From: JBHHZJ01 sp046758005
Lineage (GTDB): Bacteria > Pseudomonadota > Alphaproteobacteria > Kiloniellales > J153
DNA: 58,318 bases
Reading direction: 5' to 3'
Assembly: GCA_046758005.1 (NCBI GenBank)
Contig: JBHHZJ010000009.1
Span: forward strand, 1-58,318
The notes below the pieces were generated by a model. It did no database searches, was not told the origin of the DNA, and saw only the letters and a list, made by a program, of their open reading frames with translations. Position numbers and translations under genes: made by a program. Below are positions 7,972 through 17,323 of the stretch, in pieces. Position 1 is the stretch's first letter; every line of letters begins with the position of its first letter.

Positions 7972-9216
7972 TCAAGAACCGGCCGGGCTGCCGCTCGGCG
8001 CCGGGCGCCGGCGGGCGGCTGCGGCCGCCTCGACGGCGGCGGCGCGCAGCATCTCCCGGTACAGGGCAAGCGTGGCCGCGCACATCTGGTCCTTGGAAAA
8101 GTTGGCGCGCGCGTGCGCCCGCGCCTCGATCGCCAGGCGCTCGCGCGACGCGGCGTCGAGCGCCAGCGCCGTGCGGATCGCCTCGGCCAGGAGCGCCGCG
8201 TCGCCGGACGGGAACAGGAAAGCCGTGCGGCCCTCGATCACCTGCTCGCAGACCCCGCCGTGGTTGCTCGCCACCACCGGACAGCCCATCGCCTGGGCCT
8301 CGCTGACCACGCGCCCGAAGGCTTCCGGGTCGGTCGAGGCGCAGACCACGACGTCGGCCAGCATGTAGGCGGCCGGCATGTCGTCGCAGTGACCGGGCAG
8401 GTAGACGCGGCTGCCCAGGTCGTGACGCGCGACCAGGCGCTCCAACTCGCCGCGGTAGCTGCTGCGCCCCTGGTCGGAGCCGACCAGCAGGCAGTGCAGC
8501 TCGACGTCGCGCAGGCGGGTCAGCGCCTCGATGAGGAGGGTCTGTCCCTTCAGCCGAGTCAGGCGGCCGGGGAGCATGACGATCGGCACGCCGTCGGGCA
8601 GGCGCCAGCGCGTGGCGAGCTGAACGACGCGTTCGGCGCTGACCCGCTCCGGGTCGAAACGGCCGAGGTCGATGCCGCGGCGGATCAACCGGATCCGGGC
8701 CGGATCGACCTTGTAGTTCTCGCGGATGTGCCGGCCGATGAACGCGGAATTGGCGATCACCCGCTCGCCGGCGGTCATGATCGCGTTGTAACGGCGCTTG
8801 ATTTCGCTGTTGAAGTTGTAGGCGCCGTGGAACGTGGTGACGAAGTGGCAGCCGGTGCGCCGCGCGGCCGCTGCGGCGCTCCAGGCCGGCGCACGCGAGC
8901 GCGCGTGCACGATGTCCACGCCGTGGGCCCGGATCACGCGCACCAACCGCTCGACGTTGCGGTACATGACCAGCGGGTTCTTGGAGGCCAGCGGCAACTT
9001 GACGTGCGTCGCCCCGGCGCGCACGAGCTCGCGCTCCATGGGCCCGCCCTCGGAGGCGACGAGCGCGGTGCCGCCGGCCTCGGCGACCGCCGCGGCGATG
9101 TCGACCGCGCCGCGCTCGGCGCCGCCGGTGACCAGCCGGGGCACGATCTGAAGGACCACGGGGCGGCCGTCTTTCGCGTTGGGCCGGCGGGTGCTAGGTT
9201 GGGCGCGCTCGTTCAT
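7972..9216 (-). CDS. Glycosyltransferase family 4 protein
   Basis: GT-B-fold retaining glycosyltransferase of about 414 residues. The N-terminal acceptor domain has LVTGGAERGAVDIA and a HARSRAPAWSA stretch. The C-terminal donor domain has PGRLTRLKGQTLLIEAL and the E-x7-E type motif DPEAFGRVVSEAQAMGCPVV, typical of GT4. It probably adds a sugar to a lipid-linked or LPS glycan at the inner membrane. The exact substrate is unknown. Start ATG 9216 has only a poor, very close AGAGG. A start further inside is possible. The start codon is only 15 bp from the divergent hydrolase start. Confidence 0.85.
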   Translation of the reverse strand: MNERAQPSTRRPNAKDGRPVVLQIVPRLVTGGAERGAVDIAAAVAEAGGTALVASEGGPMERELVRAGATHVKLPLASKNPLVMYRNVERLVRVIRAHGVDIVHARSRAPAWSAAAAARRTGCHFVTTFHGAYNFNSEIKRRYNAIMTAGERVIANSAFIGRHIRENYKVDPARIRLIRRGIDLGRFDPERVSAERVVQLATRWRLPDGVPIVMLPGRLTRLKGQTLLIEALTRLRDVELHCLLVGSDQGRSSYRGELERLVARHDLGSRVYLPGHCDDMPAAYMLADVVVCASTDPEAFGRVVSEAQAMGCPVVASNHGGVCEQVIEGRTAFLFPSGDAALLAEAIRTALALDAASRERLAIEARAHARANFSKDQMCAATLALYREMLRAAAVEAAAAARRRPAPSGSPAGS

Positions 9217-9231
9217 GCCTCTTTCAGTCCG

Positions 9232-10026
9232 ATGACGGCCGCAGAACCGCCGCGGCCATCGGGGGCCGCGATATTGGCCCGGCCCGATGGCGCGACCATC
9301 GCTTATCACAGGACGCCCGCCGGGGAAACCGGAACGCGCGCCCCCGGCATCGTGTTCTTGGGCGGCTTCATGTCGGACATGACCGGCGGCAAGGCGACCG
9401 CGCTGGAGGCCTTCGCCGCGGCGCGCGGCCAGGCCTTCGTGCGGTTCGACTACCTCGGCCACGGCGCCTCCTCGGGCCGCTTCGAGGACGGCACCATCGG
9501 GCGCTGGGCCGAGGACGCGACCGCGGTGCTCGACGCGCTGAGCGAGGGGCCGCAAATCCTGGTCGGCTCGTCCATGGGCGGATGGATCATGTTGCTGGTG
9601 GCGCTCGCCCGGCCGCGGCGGGTCGCCGGCCTGGTCGGCGTCGCCGCCGCGCCCGACTTCACCGAGACGTTGATGTGGCGGGCCTATTCGCCCGAGATCC
9701 GCGCCACCCTCGAACGCGATGGATTGTACTACGAGCCCTCCCAATACGGCGAGGAGCCCTACCCCATCACGATGCGCCTGATCGAGGAGGGCCGCCGCCA
9801 CCTGCTGATGGACGGGCCGATCCCGATCGCCTGCCCGGTGCGCCTGATCCACGGCACCGCCGACCCGGACGTGCCCTACGCGCTCTCGCTCGAGCTCATG
9901 GAGCGCCTGGAGTCGGACGATGTCGAGGTGACGCTCGTCAAGGGCGGCGGCCACCGCCTCTCCGAGCCGGAGGACCTGGCGCGCCTCACCCGCGTCGTGG
10001 GCGCGCTCAGCGACCGGCTTTCCTGA
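9232..10026 (+). CDS. Alpha/beta hydrolase, ABHD10/BEM46-like
   Basis: Predicted serine esterase or thioesterase of 264 residues. The nucleophile elbow G-S-S-M-G is at 112-116 with Ser114. The likely acid is Asp211 in HGTADPDVP and the His is His241 in GGGHRLS, so the full catalytic triad is present. FLGGFMSDMTG supplies the oxyanion-hole region. Overall it resembles the bacterial relatives of mitochondrial ABHD10. No signal peptide is visible, so it should be cytoplasmic. It is divergent from the GT4 gene and convergent with the following epimerase-like gene. Confidence 0.85.
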   Translation: MTAAEPPRPSGAAILARPDGATIAYHRTPAGETGTRAPGIVFLGGFMSDMTGGKATALEAFAAARGQAFVRFDYLGHGASSGRFEDGTIGRWAEDATAVLDALSEGPQILVGSSMGGWIMLLVALARPRRVAGLVGVAAAPDFTETLMWRAYSPEIRATLERDGLYYEPSQYGEEPYPITMRLIEEGRRHLLMDGPIPIACPVRLIHGTADPDVPYALSLELMERLESDDVEVTLVKGGGHRLSEPEDLARLTRVVGALSDRLS

Positions 10027-10049
10027 GCCGCGCGTGCCGGTCCCGGCGC

Positions 10050-10925
10050 TCACGGCTCGTGCGCCAGGATCGCCGTGAGGCCCGCTTTGTAATCGGGATA
10101 GGCGAGGCTGACGCCCAGCTCCTCCTTGATCCGGCGGTTGGAGACCCGCTTGTTGTCGCGGTAGAAGCTGCGCGCCATGGGCGACAGCTCGGCATCCGAG
10201 AACGGGACGAGCGGCGGCGGCGCCACGCCCAGGAGCGCACAGGCGTAGGCGATGACCTCGGCCGGCGGGGCCGGGTCGTCGTCGCAGACGTTGTACGCGC
10301 GCCCCGGGTTCGGCCGCGCCATCGAGGCCTCGAGCACGCGCGCGATATCCTCGACGTGGATGCGGCTGAACACCTGGCCCGGCTTGTCGATGCGCTTGGC
10401 GGCGCCGCCCCGCACGGCGGCGAGCGCGTTGCGTCCGGGGCCGTAGATGCCGGCCAGGCGGAACACGTGGACCGGCACGCCGCGGTCGTGCCGCAGGGCG
10501 AGCCAGGCGCGCTCGGCCGCGGCCCGGCGCCGGCCGCGCGCGCCGGTGGGCGCGAGCGCCGAGTCCTCGTCGACCCAGCCCCCCGCACGGTCGCCGTAGA
10601 CGCCGGTGGTCGAGAGGTAGCCGGCCCACGCCAGGCCGGCGCACCGGGCGATGTCCGCGCCGTGGTGGTCGAGGACCGGGTCGCCCCGCTCGTCGGGCGG
10701 CACGCTGCTCAGCAGGTGGGTCGTTTCGGCGAGCGCCGCGGCCGGGTCGTCCAGCGGCCGGCCGCGGTCGAACGGGAGGGCCTCGATCCCGGCCGCGCGC
10801 AAGGCCGCCGCCTTGTCCACGCCGCGCGTGGTGCCGGCGATGCGCCAGCCGCGCGCGCGCAGCCGCCCGGCCAGCGTCTGTGCGCTGTAGCCCAGGCCGA
10901 AGCAGAACAGGCGGCGGTCGGGCAT
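10050..10925 (-). CDS. NAD(P)-dependent epimerase/dehydratase-like SDR (YeeZ-type)
   Basis: 291-residue Rossmann-fold protein with an N-terminal nucleotide motif FGLGYSAQTLA (G-x-G-x-x-A). It has a TTHLLSSVPPDERGDP segment, then YLSTTGVYGD followed by RLAGIYGPGRNAL, as in extended SDRs of the YeeZ/NAD-epimerase type. The usual Tyr-x3-Lys pair is not obvious; the equivalent region reads RRRAAAERAWLAL. It may therefore bind nucleotide without classic catalysis. The substrate is unknown. It ends 23 bp from the convergent hydrolase. Confidence 0.8.
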   Translation of the reverse strand: MPDRRLFCFGLGYSAQTLAGRLRARGWRIAGTTRGVDKAAALRAAGIEALPFDRGRPLDDPAAALAETTHLLSSVPPDERGDPVLDHHGADIARCAGLAWAGYLSTTGVYGDRAGGWVDEDSALAPTGARGRRRAAAERAWLALRHDRGVPVHVFRLAGIYGPGRNALAAVRGGAAKRIDKPGQVFSRIHVEDIARVLEASMARPNPGRAYNVCDDDPAPPAEVIAYACALLGVAPPPLVPFSDAELSPMARSFYRDNKRVSNRRIKEELGVSLAYPDYKAGLTAILAHEP

Positions 10926-11041
10926 CCTCGACCTCCCAAGGCGCGCGGTCCGGCCTTGCGCCGGCGGCCGCGCGCGGCGACTTTATGGACAGGCCGACCG
11001 CGGCACAACCACGCGGCGGAAGGAGGTTTGGACAGACCCGG

Positions 11042-11821
11042 ATGCCCGCGCGCCGCTTCCTGCGCCTCGCCGTCATATTGACGCCGCTGTGGCTGCCTCC
11101 GCTCACGGCACCGCCCGCCGCGGGCCAGGCGCTCGGCGTCGACCAGCCCCGGGAATACGCCGATTGCATGGCCCTGGCCCGGGCCCGGCCCGGGGACGCG
11201 CTCGACCGGGCGCTGGCCTGGGACGCGCTGGGCGGCGGCGAACCGGCGAAGCATTGCGCGGCGGTGGCCCTGATCGGGCTGGGCCGGTACGAAGCGGCCG
11301 CCCGGCGCCTGGAGCGGCTCGCCCAGGACATGGTCGCCGCGACGCGGGGCCTGCGCGCCGGCGTGCTCGCCCAATCCGCCCAGGCGTGGCTCATGGCGGG
11401 TGAGGCCGCGCGCGCCGTCGCGGCGCAGTCCGCCGCCTTGACGCTCGACCCGGACAACGTCGAGCTGCTGATCGACCGGAGCATCGCGCTGGCCACGGCG
11501 GGCAGCTACTGGATGGCGCTCGACGACCTCAACGGCGCCCTCGACCTGGCGCCCGAGCGGGCCGACATCCTGATCCTGCGCGCCAGCGCCTTCCGTTACC
11601 TCGACGCCCTGGACCTGGCCGGGGACGACATCGAGCGGGCGCTGCGGCTCGACCCCGACAACCCCGACGGCCTGCTCGAGCGCGGCATCCTGCGCCGCCT
11701 GGCCGGCGACGCGGCGCGCGCCCGGGAGGACTGGCTGCGGGTCCTCGAGATCGCCGACGGCGCCCCGGCCGCCGACGCCGCCCGCGCCAACCTGGAGAAG
11801 CTCGACGTCAACGTCGAGTAG
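11042..11821 (+). CDS. Secreted or periplasmic tetratricopeptide-repeat protein
   Basis: 259-residue protein with an N-terminal signal-like segment (basic MPARRFLRL, then a hydrophobic stretch to about residue 30, ending APPAAGQA). TPR helices follow, with repeated D-P-x-N/D turns (LDPDNVELLIDRSIALA, LRLDPDNPDGLLERGIL). Such proteins are scaffolds. No enzymatic motif is visible. Start ATG 11042 has an AGGAGG 15 bp upstream, which is rather far. An ATG at 10985 would put a non-signal stretch before the hydrophobic core. It shares a short divergent region with the epimerase-like gene. Confidence 0.8.
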   Translation: MPARRFLRLAVILTPLWLPPLTAPPAAGQALGVDQPREYADCMALARARPGDALDRALAWDALGGGEPAKHCAAVALIGLGRYEAAARRLERLAQDMVAATRGLRAGVLAQSAQAWLMAGEAARAVAAQSAALTLDPDNVELLIDRSIALATAGSYWMALDDLNGALDLAPERADILILRASAFRYLDALDLAGDDIERALRLDPDNPDGLLERGILRRLAGDAARAREDWLRVLEIADGAPAADAARANLEKLDVNVE

Positions 11822-11926
11822 GCGAATTCACACTCTGCGCGGCAGCTTGCCCAAGCCCTGCAAGCAAGTGACCGGGCGGGAAACGAAGGCAGCTGTTCGG
11901 CGGCGGGCCGCGTTAAGGATGCGCTG

Positions 11927-11946
11927 GCGATCGAAAATCCGATCGC
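11927..11946. repeat. Small inverted repeat in a convergent spacer
   Basis: GCGATCG-N6-CGATCGC is a perfect 7-bp dyad just after the TPR gene and just before the stop of the FzlA-like gene. It could form a hairpin for either transcript, but neither side has a U-rich tail. It is at best a weak terminator. The rest of the 130-bp spacer shows nothing recognisable. Confidence 0.3.
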
Positions 11947-11951
11947 AAGCC

Positions 11952-12620
11952 TCAGAAATCCAGGTCCGCGTAGTGCGCGGGCGGCGCGGCGCCGGGGACG
12001 TGGTCGGCCAGGATCGGGCGCAGGCTGGGCCGCGACTTGACCCGAGCGTACCAGTCCTTGGCGCCGGGGTGCTCCTCCCAGGGCACGTCGCCCAGATAGT
12101 CGATCGCCGAGAGGTGGGCCGCGGCCGCGATGTCGGCGAGCGAGAAGGCCTCGCCGGCCAGCCAGCGGCGCCGGTCGCACAGCCAGGCGATGTAGTCCAG
12201 GTGGTAGTGGATGTTGGCGTGGCCGGCGCGGATCGCCGCCGAGTTCGGATGGCCGAGCCCGAGGAAGCGTTTCATGATCTTCTCCTCGAGCAGTTTGGCG
12301 CTCACCTCGCGCGCGAACTTGACGTCGAACCATTCGACCAGGCGCCGGGTCTCCGCCCGGTCGAGCGGGTTCGCGCCCATGAGCGGCGGCTCCGGATAGG
12401 CCTCGTCCAGGTACTCGGCGATGACGCCGGCGCCGGGAATGGAGGTCCCGTCCTGCTCGATCAGGACCGGCACCTCCCCCGCCGGGCTGATCTGGAGGAA
12501 CCCTTCGCGCCGCCGCCAGACCTGCTCGGTCTTGAGCGTGACCTCGAGGCGCTTCTCGCCGAGCAGGACGCGCACCTTGCGGCAGCCGGGATCGAGCGGC
12601 AGGTGATAGAGCGTGCGCAT
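11952..12620 (-). CDS. fzlA: GST-fold protein, probable FzlA-type cell division factor
   Basis: 222-residue glutathione S-transferase homologue: an N-terminal thioredoxin-like half (MRTLYHLPLDPGCRKVRVLL, SPAGEVPVL) and a helical C-terminal half (LADIAAAAHLSAIDYLGDVP). The PLDPxxRKVR start, the VEWFDVKF segment and the conserved C-terminal tail ending HYADLDF are, as I recall the family, marks of FzlA. That is the alphaproteobacterial FtsZ-binding GST homologue studied in Caulobacter. If so, its role is constriction of the division ring, not detoxification. Located 91 bp downstream of gltB on the same strand. An ordinary GST is the alternative. Confidence 0.7.
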   Translation of the reverse strand: MRTLYHLPLDPGCRKVRVLLGEKRLEVTLKTEQVWRRREGFLQISPAGEVPVLIEQDGTSIPGAGVIAEYLDEAYPEPPLMGANPLDRAETRRLVEWFDVKFAREVSAKLLEEKIMKRFLGLGHPNSAAIRAGHANIHYHLDYIAWLCDRRRWLAGEAFSLADIAAAAHLSAIDYLGDVPWEEHPGAKDWYARVKSRPSLRPILADHVPGAAPPAHYADLDF

Positions 12621-12711
12621 CGCGCCGCGACTATAGCGCCGCGCCGCCGCGGACGGGAGCCAGGGATTACGCCCGGCGTGTCAGGAGACGGGCTGCGAGC
12701 GGCGGGGCGTT

Positions 12712-15700
12712 TCACGCCCGCCTTTCGCGCGCCTCCTCCGGGCGTACCGGTTGCTCGAGGCGCTCCATCATCTCGTTGGGCACGATCTGCCAGAACCTGG
12801 CCTTCTCGCGCCGCCAGTCGATGAGCAGCCGCTCGGCGAAGCGCGACTGGGTCTCGCGCACGTGCTCGGCGATCAGGTCCTTGACCACGCCCTCCCAGTA
12901 CGGGGTCTCGATGCGCTGGTAGACGACGCTGCCCGGGTTGATGCGCGCGGGCAGCAGCTCGTCCGGGTCGTAGACGAAGGCCATGCCGCCGGTCATGCCG
13001 GCGGCGAAGTTGTCGCCCACCGGCCCGAGGATCACGGCGGTGCCGCCGGTCATGTACTCGCAGCCGTTCGAGCCGCAACCCTCGACCACGGCCACGGCGT
13101 CGGAGTTGCGCACGCAGAAACGCTCGCCCGCCTGACCGGCGGCGAATAGCCGGCCGGCCGTGGCGCCGTACAGGACGGTATTGCCGACGATCGTGTTCTC
13201 GTTGCTGACCAGGGGACTGGCCGTCATCGGCCGCACCACGATCGTGCCGCCCGACAGGCCCTTTCCGACGTAGTCGTTGGCGTCGCCGAACACCTCGAGC
13301 TTGAGCCCCTGGACCGCAAACGCGCCAAGCGACTGCCCGGCCGAGCCGCGCAGGCGCACCGTGACGTGGCCGGGGTCGAGGCCGGCCATGCCGAAGCGCC
13401 GCGTGATCTTGGACGACAGTTTGGTGCCAATGGCGCGGTGCGTGTTGCGGATCGTGTACTGAAGCTGCATCTTCTCGCCGATCTCGAACAGCGGCCGGGC
13501 GTCCTCGATGATCTGGGAGTCCAGCGTCTCCGGCACCTCGTTTCGGCCCTCGACCGTGCAGTGCACCGGGTTGCCGGCCGCGTCCGCCTTGGTCAGCAAG
13601 GGGTTGAGGTCGAGGTCGTCGAGGTGCGGCGCGCCGCGGCTGACCTGCGCCAGGAGGTCGGTGCGGCCGATGATCTCGTCGAGCGAGCGGGCGCCGAGCG
13701 AGGCCAGGATCTCGCGCACCTCCTCGGCCATGAAGCTGAACAGGTTGACGACCTTCTCCGGCGAGCCGGTGAACTTCTCGCGCAGGGCCGGGTTCTGGGT
13801 GCACACCCCGACCGGGCAGGTGTTGGAGTGGCACTGGCGGACCATGATGCAGCCCATGGCGACCAGCGAGGCGGTGCCGACGCCGAACTCCTCGGCCCCG
13901 AGCAGGGCGGCGATCACGACGTCGCGCCCGGTCTTGATCCCGCCGTCGGTGCGCAGCCGCACGTTCTGGCGCAGGCGGTTGAGGGTGAGCACCTGATGGA
14001 TCTCGGACAGGCCCATCTCCCAGGGTACGCCGGCGTACTTGATCGAGGTCTGCGGGCTCGCCCCGGTGCCGCCGGAATGCCCCGAGACCAGGATCACGTC
14101 GGCCTTGGCCTTGGCCACGCCGGCGGCGACCGTGCCGATGCCCGAGCGCGCCACCAGCTTCACGCACACCCTGGCCTCGGGGTTGATCTGCTTGAGGTCG
14201 TAAATGAGCTGGGCCAGGTCCTCGATCGAATAGATGTCGTGGTGCGGCGGCGGCGAGATCAGCATCACGCCCGGCGTCGAGTGGCGCAGCTTGGCGATCA
14301 TCTCGGTCACCTTGAAGCCGGGCAGCTGCCCGCCCTCGCCGGGCTTGGCTCCCTGGGCGATCTTGATCTCGATCTCGCGGCAGTTGTTCAGGTACTCGGC
14401 GGTGACGCCGAAGCGGCCGGAGGCGACCTGCTTGATCGCCGAGTTCTCGTTGTCGCCGCTCGGCCGCGGGAAGAAGCGCTCCGGGTCTTCGCCGCCCTCG
14501 CCGGAATCGGACTTGGCGCCGATGCGGTTCATGGCGATGTTGAGCGTGCCGTGGGCTTCCGGGCTGAGCGCGCCGAGCGACATGCCCGGCGTGACGAACC
14601 GCTTGCGCAGCGAGGTGATGGATTCGACCTCCTCGATCGGAACCGCTTCGACGCCGTCGCGCTTGAAGTCGAGCAGGTCGCGCAGGTTGATCGGCGGCAG
14701 CTTGGTCACGCCTTCGCTGAACTTCTTGTAGGTCGAATAGGAGTCGGTGGCCACCGCCGCCTGCAAGGTGTGAATGAGGCCGGCTTCCCAGCCGTGCACC
14801 TCGCCGCCGCGGCGGTAGCGGTAGAAGCCGCCCACCGGCAGTGCCACGTAGTCCTCCGACCAGGCCCGCGCGTGCAGGCCGAGGACCTTCTGCTGAATGC
14901 CGGTCAAGCCGATGCCCGACAGGCGGCTCGGCATGCCCGGGAAGTACTCGTCGACCAGCGTGCGCGACAGCCCGACCGCCTCGAAGTTGTAGCCGCCGCG
15001 GTAGGACGACAGGACCGAGATGCCCATCTTGGACATGATCTTGAGCAGTCCGTCGTCGACCGCGGTCTTGTAACGACGGATGCACTCCTCGAGGCCGAGG
15101 TCGCCGAACAGGCCGCGGCGATGGCGCTCGGCGATCGATTCCTGGGCCAGATAGGCGTTGACCGTGGTCGCGCCGACCCCGATCAACACCGCGAAGTAGT
15201 GCACGTCAAGGCACTCGCCGCTGCGCACCATGAGCGAGGTGAAGGTGCGCAGGTTCTGGCGCACGAGGTGCGAATGGACCGCGCCGACGGCCAGGATCAT
15301 GGCGATCGGCGCGCGTTCCGGCCCGACGTTCTCGTCGCTCAGGATGAGGTGCTCGCAGCCGCCGCGCACGGCGTCCTCGGCTTCCCGGCGAACCCGCTCG
15401 AGGGCGCCCTTGAGCGCGGCGTCCGCGCCTTTCGGCGCGCCGTTCTCGTCCTCGACGGCGCGCGCCTCGAAGGTGCAGTCGATGCTCACCGCGCTCGCGC
15501 CCATGTAGGCGCGCATGGCCTCGAACTCCGCGTTCGACAGCACCGGCGACTCGAGCTGGAGCACGCGGCACTGGGATTCGTCCTCGGCGAGCACGTTGCC
15601 GAGGTTGCCGAGCCGGGTCTTCAGGGTCATGACCCGCCGTTCGCGCAGCGAGTCGATCGGCGGGTTGGTGACCTGGCTGAAATTCTGCCGGAAAAAGTGG

Positions 15701-17307
15701 TGCAGGCCCCGGTAGCGGTCGGAGAGCACGGCCACCGGCGCGTCGTCGCCCATCGAGCCGACGGGTTCCTTGGCGTCCTCGACCATGGGATGGAGGATCA
15801 GCTCCATGTCCTCCATGGTCAGGCCGAAGGTGAGCTGCCGCCGGCGCAGCTCGTCGCGCTCGAAGAGCACGGGTTCGCCGTAGTCCGGCTTGATCAGGTC
15901 GTCGATCTGGGTGATGTGGCCGACCCACTCGCCGTACGGCCGCTGCGCGGCGAGGTAATCCTTGAGCTCGCGGTCGTGGTACAGCTTGCCTTCCTGCACG
16001 TCGACCGCAATCATCTGGCCCGGGCCGAGGCGGCCCTTTTCGACGATCTCCGCCTCCGCCAGGCGCACCATGCCGGTCTCCGAGCCGGCGAACAACAAGC
16101 CGCCCTGGGTGATGACGTAGCGTAGCGGGCGCAGGCCGTTGCGGTCCATGCCGGCCAGCACCCAGCGACCGCCGTAGGCGCACACCGCCGCCGGCCCGTC
16201 CCACGGCTCCATAACCGCGTTGCAGTAGCTGTAGAGCTTCTTGTGCGCCTCCGGCATGGGGCCGTCGTCGCGCCAGGCCTCGGGGATCAGCATGGTCTTG
16301 ACCATGGGCAGGTCGCGGCCGGCGCGCACTATAAGCTCGAAGACCGCATCGAGCGCCGCCGAATCCGAGGCCCCGGGCTGGACCACCGGCTTCAGTTCCT
16401 CGATGTGCTCGCCGATGGCCGCCGAGGCCATGCGGCACTCGTGCGCCTTCAACCAGTTGACGTTGCCCTTGAGCGTGTTGATCTCTCCGTTGTGGGCGAG
16501 CACCCGAAACGGCTGGGCCAGGCGCCAGGTCGGGAACGTATTGGTCGAGTAACGCTGGTGGAAGATCGCGAAGCTGGACTCGAACCTCTCGTCGCGCAAG
16601 TCCGGGTAGAAGGCGTCGAGCTGCTCGGCCAGGAACATGCCCTTGTAGATGATCGAGCGGCACGACAGCGAGCAGATGTAGAAATCCTTGATCGATTCGG
16701 CCTCGGCCGCGCGCTCGATGCGGCGCCGGATGACGTACAGATCGATCTCGAACTGCCGGTCCGGGGTGCCCCGGTTGTTCGCGATCATGATCTGCTCGAT
16801 CTCCGGCCGGGTGTTCTCGGCCTTCTCGCCGATCACCTCCGTGTTTACCGGCACCTGCCGCCAGCCGTAGATGGTGTAGCCGTAGTTGAGGATCTCGCGT
16901 TCGACTAGGACGCGGCAGCGCTCCTGTGCGGCGAAGTCCGTACGCGGCAGGAAGATCATGCCGACGGCGATCCGTTCCGGGCCCGGCGCGTGGCCGGTAC
17001 GCTCGACGTGCCTGCGGAAGAAGTCCTGCGGGATCTGGACGTGGATGCCGGCGCCGTCGCCGGTCTTGCCGTCGGCATCGACGGCGCCGCGGTGCCAGAC
17101 CGCCTTGAGCGCCGCGATCCCGGCCTCGACGACCTCCCGGCGCGGCCGGCCGTCGATGGCCGCCACGACCCCGACGCCGCAGGACTCGTGCTCCTCGGCC
17201 GGGTCGTACAGGCCCTCGCGCGCCAGGCGCGCGGCGTTGCGGCGCCAGCTTTCGATGAACTCCCTGGCGCTCGTGCCCTGTGGCGTTGCGTCCGAGGCTC
17301 GGTTCAT
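12712..17307 (-). CDS. gltB: Glutamate synthase (NADPH) large subunit
   Basis: Makes glutamate from glutamine and 2-oxoglutarate; 1531 residues. The class II glutaminase domain follows a short propeptide: Cys43 in HESCGVGVVA should become the N-terminal nucleophile after cleavage. Azospirillum GltB has a propeptide of similar length. The central and FMN-binding synthase domains follow, with the 3Fe-4S ligands in GCIMVRQCHSNTC. The C-terminal GXGXG-type beta-helix domain contains GGTAVILGPVG. Start ATG 17307 follows an AGGGGG stretch. It lies 16 bp after gltD in the same transcript. Confidence 0.97.
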   Translation of the reverse strand: MNRASDATPQGTSAREFIESWRRNAARLAREGLYDPAEEHESCGVGVVAAIDGRPRREVVEAGIAALKAVWHRGAVDADGKTGDGAGIHVQIPQDFFRRHVERTGHAPGPERIAVGMIFLPRTDFAAQERCRVLVEREILNYGYTIYGWRQVPVNTEVIGEKAENTRPEIEQIMIANNRGTPDRQFEIDLYVIRRRIERAAEAESIKDFYICSLSCRSIIYKGMFLAEQLDAFYPDLRDERFESSFAIFHQRYSTNTFPTWRLAQPFRVLAHNGEINTLKGNVNWLKAHECRMASAAIGEHIEELKPVVQPGASDSAALDAVFELIVRAGRDLPMVKTMLIPEAWRDDGPMPEAHKKLYSYCNAVMEPWDGPAAVCAYGGRWVLAGMDRNGLRPLRYVITQGGLLFAGSETGMVRLAEAEIVEKGRLGPGQMIAVDVQEGKLYHDRELKDYLAAQRPYGEWVGHITQIDDLIKPDYGEPVLFERDELRRRQLTFGLTMEDMELILHPMVEDAKEPVGSMGDDAPVAVLSDRYRGLHHFFRQNFSQVTNPPIDSLRERRVMTLKTRLGNLGNVLAEDESQCRVLQLESPVLSNAEFEAMRAYMGASAVSIDCTFEARAVEDENGAPKGADAALKGALERVRREAEDAVRGGCEHLILSDENVGPERAPIAMILAVGAVHSHLVRQNLRTFTSLMVRSGECLDVHYFAVLIGVGATTVNAYLAQESIAERHRRGLFGDLGLEECIRRYKTAVDDGLLKIMSKMGISVLSSYRGGYNFEAVGLSRTLVDEYFPGMPSRLSGIGLTGIQQKVLGLHARAWSEDYVALPVGGFYRYRRGGEVHGWEAGLIHTLQAAVATDSYSTYKKFSEGVTKLPPINLRDLLDFKRDGVEAVPIEEVESITSLRKRFVTPGMSLGALSPEAHGTLNIAMNRIGAKSDSGEGGEDPERFFPRPSGDNENSAIKQVASGRFGVTAEYLNNCREIEIKIAQGAKPGEGGQLPGFKVTEMIAKLRHSTPGVMLISPPPHHDIYSIEDLAQLIYDLKQINPEARVCVKLVARSGIGTVAAGVAKAKADVILVSGHSGGTGASPQTSIKYAGVPWEMGLSEIHQVLTLNRLRQNVRLRTDGGIKTGRDVVIAALLGAEEFGVGTASLVAMGCIMVRQCHSNTCPVGVCTQNPALREKFTGSPEKVVNLFSFMAEEVREILASLGARSLDEIIGRTDLLAQVSRGAPHLDDLDLNPLLTKADAAGNPVHCTVEGRNEVPETLDSQIIEDARPLFEIGEKMQLQYTIRNTHRAIGTKLSSKITRRFGMAGLDPGHVTVRLRGSAGQSLGAFAVQGLKLEVFGDANDYVGKGLSGGTIVVRPMTASPLVSNENTIVGNTVLYGATAGRLFAAGQAGERFCVRNSDAVAVVEGCGSNGCEYMTGGTAVILGPVGDNFAAGMTGGMAFVYDPDELLPARINPGSVVYQRIETPYWEGVVKDLIAEHVRETQSRFAERLLIDWRREKARFWQIVPNEMMERLEQPVRPEEARERRA

Positions 17308-17323
17308 GGGGGCCCCCTGGAAC

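Noticed and set aside
12461..15085. Other long frames inside gltB
   Set aside because: Out-of-frame shadows with Arg- and Gly-rich composition. The gltB frame itself is intact with all family motifs.
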